Shown: positions 42,606-51,322 of the stretch, in pieces | Layout: every line of letters starts with the position of its first letter | How positions within the stretch are numbered: the stretch's first letter is position 1 | Assembly: GCF_037963865.1 (NCBI RefSeq) | Contig: NZ_CP150170.1 | Location: 2,852,001 to 2,916,000, forward strand | Source: Paenibacillus sp. FSL R10-2734 | Lineage (GTDB): Bacteria; Bacillota; Bacilli; Paenibacillales; Paenibacillaceae | DNA length: 64,000 bases | Direction: 5' to 3' | Made by a program: the position numbers and the translations under genes | The notes under the pieces: generated by a model | Told to the model about the DNA's origin: nothing | Databases searched by the model: none | The model's input: the letters and a program-made list of their open reading frames with translations, nothing else

Positions 42606-43517
42606 CTATTCGTAAAAAAACGGGAGCTGTGGAATCGTCTCCTTGCTATAGTACTGTTCGCGCCACTTCATAAAATCCTCTACCTGTATAGCACCTGTGG
42701 AAATAAGCAGGGTTACTGAGGATTGAACATCGGTAAGATTCAATGAGCTGGCAGTACCAGAATGTATCAAATCATCTATTTTTGCTGTAATGTCCTGAGG
42801 ATCGTAAGCTGAAAAAATTCCGCGATTCAACATCATATCCGCAATAGATGCGTTCTTTTGCAGGAGAGGCATTTTTTTCCACTGAACAAAAGACATGGTC
42901 TTAAGTTCACCAGCATCAGAAGGGATTTTCTGGTTTGTCTTAGAGCCCCATTTTAGCATAGAATCATAAAAGTTCTTTTGTCCTAACAATCCAAACTTAA
43001 CAGCACCGACTGTAAAAGGATCATTTTTCAGCAATTTTGCCGTTTCTGCACCAGATGCACTTGCAGATATTTCACCAGAAGCTTTGGAGAATAGAGTTAG
43101 GCTCTTTAGTATATTGAGCTGTGATTGATGTAACAAAGGAGAGTTAGAAAAGATAGAGTCCTGGTTAACTCTCTCATATTGTTTATCTGCTAGAATGCTA
43201 AGATTCTTTATGGCTGCTGCGTTCACACGGGCATCTGTGCTGCGTGCTAGCTTGTCTACTTGTGTGTTCCAATTCTGCTTGAATTCCCGATAAGGCAAAA
43301 ATACGTTATGATAGAAGGTAACAAGATCCTTTTGTTGATAAGAGCCTGTGAATTCTTCTAATCCAAATCCATTGCTGCTCTTTTGTTTTTCATATTTAGC
43401 TTCAGTTTTATCTGCGCCAACCTTCACGCCTGTGAAAAATGCGGCGAAGGCGCAAATTAGGAAAAACAAAAAGAATAGTGTGTATAACATTTGAGTACGG
43501 GAATTACGTTTGCTCAT
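42606..43517 (-). CDS. Membrane-anchored protein of unknown function
   Basis: Protein of 303 residues, not recognised. One N-terminal membrane span (about 11-31, LYTLFFLFFLICAFAAFFTG) is followed by a soluble, mostly helical domain rich in Lys, Ser and Gln, presumably outside the cell. Recurring phrases such as YHNVFLPYREFKQNW and VQWKKMPLLQKNASIADMML show no known motif. AAAGGAGCACTTATT precedes the ATG. It is divergent from the CPBP protease gene. Confidence 0.7.
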   Translation of the reverse strand: MSKRNSRTQMLYTLFFLFFLICAFAAFFTGVKVGADKTEAKYEKQKSSNGFGLEEFTGSYQQKDLVTFYHNVFLPYREFKQNWNTQVDKLARSTDARVNAAAIKNLSILADKQYERVNQDSIFSNSPLLHQSQLNILKSLTLFSKASGEISASASGAETAKLLKNDPFTVGAVKFGLLGQKNFYDSMLKWGSKTNQKIPSDAGELKTMSFVQWKKMPLLQKNASIADMMLNRGIFSAYDPQDITAKIDDLIHSGTASSLNLTDVQSSVTLLISTGAIQVEDFMKWREQYYSKETIPQLPFFYE

Positions 43518-43632
43518 AATAAGTGCTCCTTTTTCTGGGGGAATTATCCTATGTATTATGTATTGATAGCAACCTTATGGACGGTTTCTCTTTCGGAGCT
43601 GCCCGAAAAAATTAAAGAACAGGCAGGTCACG

Positions 43633-44226
43633 ATGAAAAAATTCAAATTTGGCGAGATTAAGATAAAAAAAGTAGAACCAGGCCAGTTAACAGACCGTCT
43701 TCTGCTCCTCAATCTCTACATTACTCAGGGGCTTACATTAATTATCGGTTTGATATGGATATTATTTCAGAAAAGAAACCCTTTTCAGCTATTAATTTTT
43801 CCAGAAAGCGTACATTTTGTGGCATGGGGCCTTGGACTGGCCGCTGTAATGCTGGTAGTAGATTATTTACTGACTCATATTGTACCTGAAGAAAGTATGG
43901 ATGACGGGGGAATAAACGACCTTTTATTTCGAAATCGGCCCATATGGCATATTGTTGTAATTGCTGCAATGGTATCGATTTGTGAAGAGCTTCTGTTCAG
44001 AGGAGCTATTCAACATTCCATTGGCCCTTATTGGACGAGTATTTTATTTGCTCTTATTCATGTTCGTTATTTACGTCATTTCGTCCCTACCGGATGGGTA
44101 TTCTTAAGCAGCTATGGTCTTGGATATATATACATTCATTCAGGAAGCCTTTGGGCACCTATACTATGTCATTTCTTCATCGACCTATTCTCTGGTCTGG
44201 TGATCCGCTACAGGAGGGAATCATGA
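43633..44226 (+). CDS. ypbD: CPBP family intramembrane metalloprotease (YpbD-like)
   Basis: Polytopic membrane protein of 197 residues, of the CAAX-protease and bacteriocin-processing family. The EExxR motif is present (CEELLFRGAIQH), as is the His-containing FALIHVRYL and a final His in LCHFFIDLFSG. In B. subtilis ypbD lies near ypbG and ypbH, an order kept here. The start at 43633 follows GGCAGGTCACG, a weak ribosome site. Its stop overlaps the next start (ATGA). Substrate unknown. Confidence 0.85.
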   Translation: MKKFKFGEIKIKKVEPGQLTDRLLLLNLYITQGLTLIIGLIWILFQKRNPFQLLIFPESVHFVAWGLGLAAVMLVVDYLLTHIVPEESMDDGGINDLLFRNRPIWHIVVIAAMVSICEELLFRGAIQHSIGPYWTSILFALIHVRYLRHFVPTGWVFLSSYGLGYIYIHSGSLWAPILCHFFIDLFSGLVIRYRRES

Positions 44227-44591
44227 GTGAGGAATTGAGCCGGTTGAAGTCTCGCCAGAAAAAACGTAGTAGCGAAGGCAAACCTTCTGGCAAAAGTAAA
44301 AAAGTGAATCCGCGATCGGAGGGAACTCCTAGGAAGAGCAGTCATTCACGGACAACAGCAACAACTTTATCAAGAAAAGCGCGCCGGACGGCAGCTTCTG
44401 TAAAGGGATCTACCAGTGGGAACAATGAGCAAGAAGAATCTATTCCGTCACGTTCGAATACGTATTCTTCAGAACGTGTTCGTCTTAGCAAAATGTTTGT
44501 GAATTCTCTGATCTTCATTTTTGTGATATTGCTGATAGCGCTCCTCTGGTGGGGAATTGAAGGGGCGCCGCCTTTGAGAACATTATGGTGA
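44223..44591 (+). CDS. Basic protein with C-terminal membrane span
   Basis: Protein of 122 residues. The first 85 are highly basic and Ser/Thr-rich (KSRQKKRSSEGKPSGKSKK), followed by one hydrophobic span (MFVNSLIFIFVILLIALLWW) and a short tail. The ATG at 44223 has AGGAGGGAATC in front and overlaps the stop of the CPBP gene; the next gene overlaps its end. So three genes are translationally coupled. This occupies the position of B. subtilis ypbE/ypbF but shows no LysM. Function unknown. Confidence 0.72.
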   Translation: MSEELSRLKSRQKKRSSEGKPSGKSKKVNPRSEGTPRKSSHSRTTATTLSRKARRTAASVKGSTSGNNEQEESIPSRSNTYSSERVRLSKMFVNSLIFIFVILLIALLWWGIEGAPPLRTLW

Positions 44592-45427
44592 TTTTTTGGA
44601 TATGGGGATTGGTCGTGGCTGCGGTTTTGATCGCGGTAATAGTTGCAGTGATTATGGTAAGTAACGCCTTTAAAAACAAAATTATTACCGAGGAAATAAT
44701 TTTGAAGTCGCTCCCTGATGTGTTTGATGGATTTCGTATCTTGTTTATAACCGACATTCATCGCCGTCGCCTTCCATCAGCGCTATTGACTCCGTTAAAG
44801 GGAAGTGTAGATGCTGTTTTGTTAGGCGGTGATCTAACGGAAAAAAACAGCCCTCTGAATCGACTGGTCGATAATATGAGTCTGGTCACCTCTATTGCTC
44901 CTACCTATGTTGTGCATGGGAATCATGATTACCGAGCCAATATATCATTGGTTGATCAGATTATTCGCGGCAGTGGTGCAAAGCTATTATTGGATGAAAA
45001 TGTGAGCTTTGAACGTGAGGGTGTTTCTCTTTGGTTAACTGGAGTGGATTTTCCGAAAAAGGGTGGCAACGCTTCTTATCGTCTGTTACCACGATTAACG
45101 ACACATGCTTCTATTAATGATACTTGTCGTATCATTCTTGTGCATGATCCATTATGGTTGTCCAAACAAAAAAGTGTGCCGGCTGATCTGATATTGGCAG
45201 GTCACACGCATGGAGGACAGGTTATTCTTCCTTTTTTAGGTCAAAGGCATGTAGAAACCTTCTATCATAAATATGACGCGGGAATGTTTCAATGGCCCAG
45301 GAGGGATGGGACCGGAAGGGATGCAAAGCTGTTGATCAGCAGAGGGTTTGGAACCTCTCACCTGCCGATCCGCTGGAGAAGTCCTGCTGAAATGCATGTA
45401 CTAACCCTTCGTAAAGAGCAACATTAG
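44585..45427 (+). CDS. ypbG: Metallophosphoesterase (YpbG-like)
   Basis: Protein of 280 residues with an N-terminal signal anchor (about 3-27) and a calcineurin-like phosphoesterase domain. The metal ligands are visible: TDIHRR (Asp, His), GGDLT, GNHDYR, LVHDP and the pair in GHTHGGQ. The enzyme is probably outside the membrane; the substrate is unknown. In B. subtilis ypbG lies between ypbD and ypbH. It overlaps the preceding gene by 7 bp and a strong terminator follows. Confidence 0.9.
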   Translation: MVIFWIWGLVVAAVLIAVIVAVIMVSNAFKNKIITEEIILKSLPDVFDGFRILFITDIHRRRLPSALLTPLKGSVDAVLLGGDLTEKNSPLNRLVDNMSLVTSIAPTYVVHGNHDYRANISLVDQIIRGSGAKLLLDENVSFEREGVSLWLTGVDFPKKGGNASYRLLPRLTTHASINDTCRIILVHDPLWLSKQKSVPADLILAGHTHGGQVILPFLGQRHVETFYHKYDAGMFQWPRRDGTGRDAKLLISRGFGTSHLPIRWRSPAEMHVLTLRKEQH

Positions 45428-45460
45428 GAAGAAGTCAATGTACAGCTGAACTGGTAGACA

Positions 45461-45503
45461 AAAACAGGTAACCACCTTTCGAATAAGGTGATTACCTGTT
45501 TTT
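45461..45503. terminator. Bidirectional terminator, ypbG-like / deacetylase
   Basis: AAAAACAGGTA-CCACCTT and AAGGTG-TTACCTGTTTTT form a long stem with a 7-nt loop; it serves both converging genes. Confidence 0.9.
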
Positions 45504-45521
45504 ATTTGTCCTATTTAAGAA

Positions 45522-46427
45522 TTAGCGCATCTTAAGCTCAATGCTGCGAGGATCTACGAAGCTGTAGCCCTTGCCCTCAAGAGTAGTAAGCAGCTTATCC
45601 AATGCTTCGACGGTCCAAGGCAGCTCATGCATCAGAATATTACTGCCTGAATGCAACTGGTCCGTCACATTTTTGATTAATTTATCCGTTTTCCCAGTTT
45701 CTTTCTCTTTCATCTCCCAATCCAGAGATCCGTTGGACCAGGTCATATATAACATTCCATTCTCAGCGGCAATCTTTTTACCGACATCTCCGCCAGCACC
45801 ATGTGGAGGTCGGAAGAAGTTAGGTGCTTCACCGATGATCTCCTTGACAGAGCTCTGAACGTCTTCGATTTGCTTCTTAACCTCTGTGTAAGACTTGTCC
45901 TTGAGAATAATATGATCCCAGCTATGGTTGCCGATAATTCCTCCGCGGTTATGAATTAACTCTAGAAGCTCGGGATGCGCTTTGACACGGTACCCGTTCA
46001 CGAAGAAAATGGCTTTGGCCTGATGCTTGTCCAGAATATCCATTAATGGATTAATCATAGCCGCATCTTTGGGGCCATCGTCAAACGTAAGTAAAACAAC
46101 TTTTTTATTTGTTGTTTCTTCGTTGGGGACAATATCATAATTTTTGTTCATATGGTACAGAAGTGGAACTTCAGCTGAGGACTTATCCCCAGTGGCAGTA
46201 TTACTAGAGGCGGCTTCTCCACCCACAGTTGTTTGAGGTGTAGGACTGGCCGTAATTTCAGTTGTTGGTGTCTCGGTTTCTACGCTCTGAGTAGCTGCCG
46301 CTGTGGGCTGATTATTTGTAGTGTTTGTTTCCTTAGCTGTATTACCGTTTCCTCCGCTGTTGCCACAGGCTGTTAGCAGTAAGGTAGCCAGTAAGAGCAC
46401 TGATGTCATTTTACCCACTTTTTTCAA
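45522..46427 (-). CDS. Polysaccharide deacetylase lipoprotein
   Basis: Lipoprotein of 301 residues. A signal peptide with the lipobox LLTAC (Cys at about 21) leads to a Thr/Asn/Pro-rich linker to residue 85 and a NodB-type carbohydrate esterase 4 domain. Its motifs are LTFDDGP (catalytic and metal Asp), GNHSWDH (metal His), FRPPHGAGG, a Trp/Asp segment WSNGSLDWE and LMHEL. It should deacetylate peptidoglycan or another cell-surface glycan. It stands alone on the minus strand. TTGTTAATAAC-type upstream sequence gives no clear ribosome site. Confidence 0.9.
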   Translation of the reverse strand: MKKVGKMTSVLLLATLLLTACGNSGGNGNTAKETNTTNNQPTAAATQSVETETPTTEITASPTPQTTVGGEAASSNTATGDKSSAEVPLLYHMNKNYDIVPNEETTNKKVVLLTFDDGPKDAAMINPLMDILDKHQAKAIFFVNGYRVKAHPELLELIHNRGGIIGNHSWDHIILKDKSYTEVKKQIEDVQSSVKEIIGEAPNFFRPPHGAGGDVGKKIAAENGMLYMTWSNGSLDWEMKEKETGKTDKLIKNVTDQLHSGSNILMHELPWTVEALDKLLTTLEGKGYSFVDPRSIELKMR

Positions 46428-46512
46428 CTCGCTTTCTTGTTATTAGGTTGTATGAGCTGGAATCTTTCCGCGAACACTAAACATGATTTTACCATACAAG
46501 GAGGCTGGGAAT

Positions 46513-46884
46513 ATGAATACTTCGTCATTTTTATGTGGGGTGCTGATGGGCGCCGCAGCTAGTATGATTATGTCCAAAAAGCGGAATTCATTAATGTCTT
46601 CGCTGGGGCAATCGGGTGGTTCCATGAGCGGAGCCGCAGATAAAGCAAAAGAAAAAATAATTGGTATGGCTACGACAGGGTTTGGAAACACTGCTGCTTC
46701 AAGCAGCAATACTCAAAGTAATGGCTCGAACAGCGCAACCTCTGAGCATAAGACGGAATCGCCGGCAAAATCGAAAGAATCTAATCTTAAATTACTGAAG
46801 GACTTCATTCGCAACAATCCTGAAGTGAAGAGTGAAGTGGAACAGATTCTTAAAGAAACGCATACAGCCATACCGGGATTGTAA
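46513..46884 (+). CDS. Small membrane-associated protein, YtxH-like (tentative)
   Basis: Protein of 123 residues: a short hydrophobic N-terminus with glycine and alanine (FLCGVLMGAAASMIMSKK), a Ser/Gly/Asn-rich middle, and a helical C-terminal region (LKLLKDFIRNNPEVKSEVEQ). The arrangement recalls YtxH-like proteins, but the match is weak. The ATG at 46513 is chosen for AAGGAGG 9 nt upstream; an in-frame ATG 10 codons earlier overlaps it. Function unknown. Confidence 0.65.
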   Translation: MNTSSFLCGVLMGAAASMIMSKKRNSLMSSLGQSGGSMSGAADKAKEKIIGMATTGFGNTAASSSNTQSNGSNSATSEHKTESPAKSKESNLKLLKDFIRNNPEVKSEVEQILKETHTAIPGL

Positions 46885-46901
46885 CCGTAAAGAACTCCTT
46901 C

Positions 46902-46947
46902 AGAATCATTTTGGGGATGAAATATTCCACAGAATGATTCTTTTTTA
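46902..46947 (+). terminator. Intrinsic terminator
   Basis: AGAATCATT and AATGATTCT arms around a 22-nt loop, then TTTTTT. Confidence 0.75.
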
Positions 46948-47147
46948 TTTTCAAGCCCATGAAAATGGTTTATGTAGTAGAATAAGCTCTTCAGTAGTGG
47001 CAACGCTTTAAGAGGATTTTATATATTTATTTACGTGCATTTATCTCTGCAAAATGATAACATACATACATAGTAACCATTTTTGGCTCATTACTCGGGA
47101 CTCATCATACATTATAATAAATGAGCTTGCAAAAGGAGGATCCTGTC

Positions 47148-47762
47148 ATGAGAATAGAGCGATTAAGTCAAGATAAGATACGGATTTTCCTCACTTTTGA
47201 CGACCTGAGCGAGCGGGGCATCCAGAAGGAAGACATGTGGCAGGAAGTTCCCAAGGTTCATGACCTGTTTACGGAGATGATGGATCAAGCATATAGTGAA
47301 CTAGGTTTTGATGCTACCGGTCCGCTTGCCGTAGAAGTTTTCGCATTGCCCGCGCAAGGCATGGTCGTTATAGTGACCCGAGGAAAATATGATCACCATC
47401 AGTACGGTGCGTCCGGGGAAGAAGAATTGCCAGAAGAGATTTATGAAATGGAAGTTACTCTTGAACAAAGCGACTCCATTGTATATGCATTCCGCGATTT
47501 CGAGGTTCTTGTTGAAGCGGCTCATGTGCTCATTGGTAATATTACTTCTCAGGGGAAACTGTATTCTTATAACAATAAATGGTATCTGTACTTCGATCCT
47601 AAGGAATTTGAAGAAACAGCATTGTCAGGCCTTGTTGGCGTATTAGCTGAGTTTGGAGATTCCTCACCGGTTACAGAAGCTGTTCTCGATGAATATGGGA
47701 AGACAGTAATGCCGGAGAATGCAGTCCAGTTATTGTGCACTCATTTTAAGCGTCAGGATTAA
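47148..47762 (+). CDS. mecA: Adaptor protein MecA/YpbH family
   Basis: Protein of 204 residues of the MecA family, which delivers substrates to the ClpCP protease in the cytoplasm. The N-terminal substrate-binding part begins MRIERLSQDKIRIFLTFDDL and RGIQKEDMW; the C-terminal ClpC-binding part contains YAFRDFEVLVEAAHVL and LYLYFDPKEFEE-like strands. Its position after a ypbG-like gene matches ypbH, but with one copy visible MecA and YpbH cannot be told apart. The ATG at 47148 has AAAAGGAGG upstream. Confidence 0.9.
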   Translation: MRIERLSQDKIRIFLTFDDLSERGIQKEDMWQEVPKVHDLFTEMMDQAYSELGFDATGPLAVEVFALPAQGMVVIVTRGKYDHHQYGASGEEELPEEIYEMEVTLEQSDSIVYAFRDFEVLVEAAHVLIGNITSQGKLYSYNNKWYLYFDPKEFEETALSGLVGVLAEFGDSSPVTEAVLDEYGKTVMPENAVQLLCTHFKRQD

Positions 47763-47912
47763 TTAACAGGATGGGGCTGATTAAGCATCATTTTGCCTGA
47801 TTAGCCCTAGCTTGTTCTTAGTGGTATGGCGGTCATTCTTGAATTAAAACTGTTATCTGCCTTGCTGTAAATCAGCAGAAATAGGCGCTTAGGGGTATAG
47901 GGAGGTTATTCG

Positions 47913-48605
47913 GTGCTCGTGTTATCGGTTATTTCGTCGGCAGTAGCGCCGGGACTTGCTCTGCTGACCTTTTTTTATCTGAAAGACAAGTATGATCAAG
48001 AACCGCTTCATATCGTCATTAAGGTGTTCCTTCTAGGCCTCCTGATTGTATTTCCTGTTATGATCATTCAGAGAGGGCTGATGCTAGGACTAAATGGCGG
48101 TCCTTATGTGGAGTCGTTTCTCATATCCGCTGGCGTGGAAGAATGTCTAAAATGGTTTGTGCTTTACCATATGATTTACAATCACACCGAATTTGACGAG
48201 CCATATGATGGGATACTATACGCCGTAGCGATTTCGCTCGGCTTCGCAACAATAGAAAATGTAATGTACGCTTGGTATAGCAATGCTTCAATCGGTTCCA
48301 TGTTTCTGAGAGCACTGCTTCCGGTTTCCGGACACGCTATGTTTGGTGTAATCATGGGCTATCATTTAGGAAGAGCCAAGTTCTCAAAAGGGGCTAAAAC
48401 AAAAGGGATTCTGTTGATCTCTATCTTGTTGCCGTGGTTGTGGCACGGGATTTATGACTTTATTTTGAGTACGACAGCCTACTGGATATGGTTTATTGTA
48501 CCTTTGATGGCTATTCTATGGTATGGAACGATGGGGAAGGTGGATAGAGCTAATAGCCGGTCCCCTTTCCGCTTTCTGAAACGAGAAGAAGAGGTTAACC
48601 TATAA
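47913..48605 (+). CDS. prsW: PrsW-type intramembrane protease
   Basis: Polytopic membrane protein of 230 residues. In B. subtilis PrsW makes the first cut in the anti-sigma factor RsiW. The conserved Glu pair (GVEECLKWFVLY), the GFATIENVMY segment, the His motif GHAMFGVIMGYHLG and the final WLWHGIYDFIL are all present. The GTG start follows GGGAGGTTATTCG. It lies downstream of the mecA/ypbH-like gene, near ypeB as in Bacillus. Confidence 0.92.
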   Translation: MLVLSVISSAVAPGLALLTFFYLKDKYDQEPLHIVIKVFLLGLLIVFPVMIIQRGLMLGLNGGPYVESFLISAGVEECLKWFVLYHMIYNHTEFDEPYDGILYAVAISLGFATIENVMYAWYSNASIGSMFLRALLPVSGHAMFGVIMGYHLGRAKFSKGAKTKGILLISILLPWLWHGIYDFILSTTAYWIWFIVPLMAILWYGTMGKVDRANSRSPFRFLKREEEVNL

Positions 48606-48679
48606 TCGAGATGGACACACTTATACTCAAAGGATAGTTCCTTAGCGGGGAATTCCAGAGAGGAGAGAGGTGTCTTTTT

Positions 48680-48826
48680 TTGCGTATAAAAGTCCGTATA
48701 CTTTGCAAACGGTGCGGTGAGACCTACATATTAAGAGGGATAAGAGAGCAGGGTGTTATTCAAACCGGCTTTAAGCAATGCCTTTGCAGTAATAGTAGTG
48801 GCTTTGAGATCGAAGAGAGAGCGTAA
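48680..48826 (+). CDS. Tiny cysteine-rich protein (48 aa)
   Basis: Short ORF starting at TTG 48680, with GAGAGAGG about 9 nt upstream. The product has CKRCGE (CxxC) near residue 9, then YILRGIREQGVIQTGFKQ and CLC (CxC) around 34-36, a compact zinc-ribbon-like layout. The frame and cysteine spacing argue for a real gene, but I know no assigned function. It lies between prsW and ypeB, where Bacillus carries sleB. Confidence 0.55.
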   Translation: MRIKVRILCKRCGETYILRGIREQGVIQTGFKQCLCSNSSGFEIEERA

Positions 48827-48964
48827 GAGCGTTGCTATGTAATTTTGGAGTAAAATGCTCTATTCAAATGATTTAGTCACATTGTGTTACAGACGGGTGC
48901 ATAAGACTCCTAGTTTATTGTCAAACTAACGCCAATAAGCTATCGAAAGGAGTCTTGCAGCCCT

Positions 48965-50323
48965 ATGTACAAAAGATTAAGTGCTGTTATGTTCCCGCTG
49001 ACTGCGCTGCTGTTAATTGGAGCGCTTGTGTGGGGTTATCAGGAGAACCAGGAGAAGAATGCGATTCTAATTAAGGCGGAGAACCAATATCAGCGTGCCT
49101 TTCATGATTTGTCTTACCATGTGGAACGTCTTCATGGAGAGCTAGGGAACACCCTAGCTGTTAACTCCGCTTCTAACGGGATGCACCGCAAAGGACTTGT
49201 TAATGTCTGGCGGATGACAAGTGAGGCGCAAAACGAGATCAATCAGCTGCCACTCACCTTACTGCCATTTGTCAAAACGGAGGAGTTTCTGTCCAAAATC
49301 TCCAACTTTTCATACAAAGCTGGGATTCGTGACTTCACTAAGAAACCTTTAACAGATGGTGAATTGAGTAATTTAAAAGCATTATACAAGAGCTCAGGAG
49401 AAATCTCTAAAGATTTGCAAGAGGTTCAGAATAAAGTGATTGGCAGCCGCTTGCGCTGGATGGATGTTGAAACCGCACTGGCTACTGAGAATAAGGCAGA
49501 GGACAATTCAATTATTGACGGCTTCAAGTCGGTGGATAAACGTGTTGAGGGTTACCCTGAACTGGATTGGGGGCCTTCTGTTGCAAGTATCTACGATAAA
49601 CGTTCCGTAAAAATGCTCGGAGGTACCCCTGTTTCAGTTGAAGATATCAAACGGAAGGCCATTAAGTTTGCTGATGCAGGATCCAACGCTAAGGTAGATG
49701 TTAAAGAAAACGGAAAAAATACGGAGTGGCCTTCCTATACGGCTACGGTCAGTGGTTCGAATAATAAGCAGATTGTCAGTATGGACTTCACCAAAAATGG
49801 TGGTTTGCTGATTTCCTATTATGATAACCGTGAGGTTGGTCCTGCTAAGGTATCTTTAGAAGAAGCAGTTACCAAGGCGGAGAAGTTTCTTGAAAAAAAG
49901 GGATATCCTCATATGACGGCAGTCAATGCTGACCGTTACGATAACATGGGGAATTTAACTTTTGTGACCAAACAGAATGATGTGTTGATTTATCCTGAAA
50001 AAATGACGATTCGTATAGGACTTGATACTGGATCAACAATAGGATTTGAGGCTAGCGAATATGTTAATGAACATAAGGACAATCGTAAGATTCCAAAGCC
50101 GAAGCTCACTCTTGCGGAAGCAAAGAAATTTCTGAATTCGGATTTCAAAGAGATTTACCATCGCAAGGCTTGGATTAAAAATGATGACTCAGTAGAAGTA
50201 TTAACATACGAGTTTGGCGGAGAGGTAAATGGTACACAGTATCGTATTTATCTTAATGCGGATGATGGCATCGAGGAGTCTGTAGAAGAAATCAGGGCTT
50301 CTTCGGGATTGGAAAAAAAATAA
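48965..50323 (+). CDS. ypeB: Germination protein YpeB
   Basis: Protein of 452 residues that in Bacillus stabilises and inhibits the cortex-lytic enzyme SleB in the spore. An N-terminal membrane anchor (about 5-24) is followed by a helical region and PepSY-type repeats in the C-terminal half (VSLEEAVTKAEKFLEKKGYP, then KLTLAEAKKFLN). The usual partner sleB is not next to it. The ATG follows AAAGGAGTCTTGCAG. A terminator lies 7 bp after the stop. Confidence 0.93.
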   Translation: MYKRLSAVMFPLTALLLIGALVWGYQENQEKNAILIKAENQYQRAFHDLSYHVERLHGELGNTLAVNSASNGMHRKGLVNVWRMTSEAQNEINQLPLTLLPFVKTEEFLSKISNFSYKAGIRDFTKKPLTDGELSNLKALYKSSGEISKDLQEVQNKVIGSRLRWMDVETALATENKAEDNSIIDGFKSVDKRVEGYPELDWGPSVASIYDKRSVKMLGGTPVSVEDIKRKAIKFADAGSNAKVDVKENGKNTEWPSYTATVSGSNNKQIVSMDFTKNGGLLISYYDNREVGPAKVSLEEAVTKAEKFLEKKGYPHMTAVNADRYDNMGNLTFVTKQNDVLIYPEKMTIRIGLDTGSTIGFEASEYVNEHKDNRKIPKPKLTLAEAKKFLNSDFKEIYHRKAWIKNDDSVEVLTYEFGGEVNGTQYRIYLNADDGIEESVEEIRASSGLEKK

Positions 50324-50329
50324 AGTTAT

Positions 50330-50364
50330 AAGGCGCATCCATTTATTTGGGTGTGCCTTCTTTT
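50330..50364 (+). terminator. Intrinsic terminator after ypeB
   Basis: AAGGCGCATCC pairs over 11 positions with GGGTGTGCCTT around an 8-nt loop, then CTTTT. Confidence 0.88.
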
Positions 50365-50410
50365 ATTTTTCATATTCGAATAATATATCTCTCATTGGGT
50401 GATATTCCCA

Positions 50411-50419
50411 TGCTATAAT
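50411..50419 (+). promoter_or_regulatory. Extended -10 promoter for PilZ gene
   Basis: TGCTATAAT 44 bp before the start codon. No good -35 is visible. Confidence 0.5.
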
Positions 50420-50462
50420 CATTGTTAGTATTTATTACTAAACTGATCTGGCGGTGACATCT

Positions 50463-51116
50463 TTGTATCCTAAAATTAATGAATATCTATACATACAGGT
50501 TGCTTCTAGTGACGCTTCTGAAGCAGAAGTTGAATATAGATCGAGAATTGCAGAGACAGAAGACAACGCGTTCCTGATTGAAATTCCTATGCAAGAGAGT
50601 AATGGTCATTTGAAAAAGCTTTTTATGGGGGACGAGCTTTCGGTTTATTTTATAACTGAGGGTGGTATTAAAAATTACTTTAATACACATGTTCTCGGTT
50701 TTAAAGAAGATGTAATTCGTATGGTCCGGATTCAAAAACCAGCGATGGATTCGATTTTTAAAATTCAGAGACGAAGCTTTTTTCGAGTCAATGCAGATCT
50801 TGAGTTAGCTGTGAAGGATAGCGCTGGTAATAGGTTTCTTGTACGTACAGATGATATCGGTGGCGGAGGGACCTCTTTTCTGGTGGATAACCAGGTAAAG
50901 ATCGAAGTGGGAGGGAAATTGTCCTGCTGGGTTCTAGTGCCTTATCGAAACGGTAGTATTGAGCATGTGGACTTTGAAGGTGAAGTGGTTCGGATTAAAA
51001 GTCTTGAGAATGGGCGCCAATTAGCCATGCTGAAATTCGTAAGTATTACGGATAATGAGCGCCAGAAAGTAATACGTTACTGCTTCGAACGTCAGTTTGA
51101 TTTCCGCAACCGATAG
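50463..51116 (+). CDS. ypfA: PilZ-domain c-di-GMP effector (YpfA/MotI-like)
   Basis: Protein of 217 residues: an N-terminal YcgR-like domain (LYIQVASSDASEAEVEYRSRI) and a C-terminal PilZ domain. The c-di-GMP-binding residues are present: RRSFFRV (RxxxR) and DDIGGGG (D/NxxxxG). In B. subtilis YpfA (MotI) acts as a clutch on the flagellar motor when c-di-GMP is high. The start TTG at 50463 is preferred, with GGCGGTGA 5 nt upstream; GTG 50454 overlaps that site. It precedes cmk as in Bacillus. Confidence 0.9.
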   Translation: MYPKINEYLYIQVASSDASEAEVEYRSRIAETEDNAFLIEIPMQESNGHLKKLFMGDELSVYFITEGGIKNYFNTHVLGFKEDVIRMVRIQKPAMDSIFKIQRRSFFRVNADLELAVKDSAGNRFLVRTDDIGGGGTSFLVDNQVKIEVGGKLSCWVLVPYRNGSIEHVDFEGEVVRIKSLENGRQLAMLKFVSITDNERQKVIRYCFERQFDFRNR

Positions 51117-51149
51117 ACATTTTTCTTAGCTCTATTAAGCGGTCTGATT

Positions 51150-51178
51150 TTGCACTGAAGTATAAACTGTGGTATAAT
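51150..51178 (+). promoter_or_regulatory. Sigma-A-type promoter before a small terminator
   Basis: TTGCAC, 17 nt, TATAAT. The predicted start (about 51185) lies only a few bases before the hairpin at 51189-51209. Confidence 0.6.
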
Positions 51179-51188
51179 TTTATAAGTC

Positions 51189-51209
51189 GCAGGCAATGCC
51201 TGCTTTTTT
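51189..51209 (+). terminator. Terminator-like hairpin upstream of cmk
   Basis: GCAGGC and GCCTGC around a 3-nt loop, then TTTTTT. It may end the PilZ transcript or, with the promoter next to it, give a very short RNA. Confidence 0.65.
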
Positions 51210-51268
51210 CTTGATAATATCATCAAGCATATCAATTGTATGTGCTCTTTGATATTGCAGGAACGAAC

Positions 51269-51297
51269 TTGACATCGCTAGATGCTTTTCTTATGAA
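51269..51297 (+). promoter_or_regulatory. Sigma-A-type promoter of cmk
   Basis: TTGACA, exactly 17 nt, TATGAA, ending 25 bp before the cmk start. Confidence 0.6.
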
Positions 51298-51322
51298 AGA
51301 GTGTTTGAGGAGGAATGCCCCG

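Noticed and set aside
48899..48910. Sigma-G promoter of ypeB at CATAAGA
   Set aside because: The -10 has a mismatch at a key position and no -35 lies at the right distance.
51236..51322. Longer N-terminus of cytidylate kinase
   Set aside because: This stretch holds a good TTGACA-N17-TATGAA promoter and the ribosome site for the TTG at 51323.
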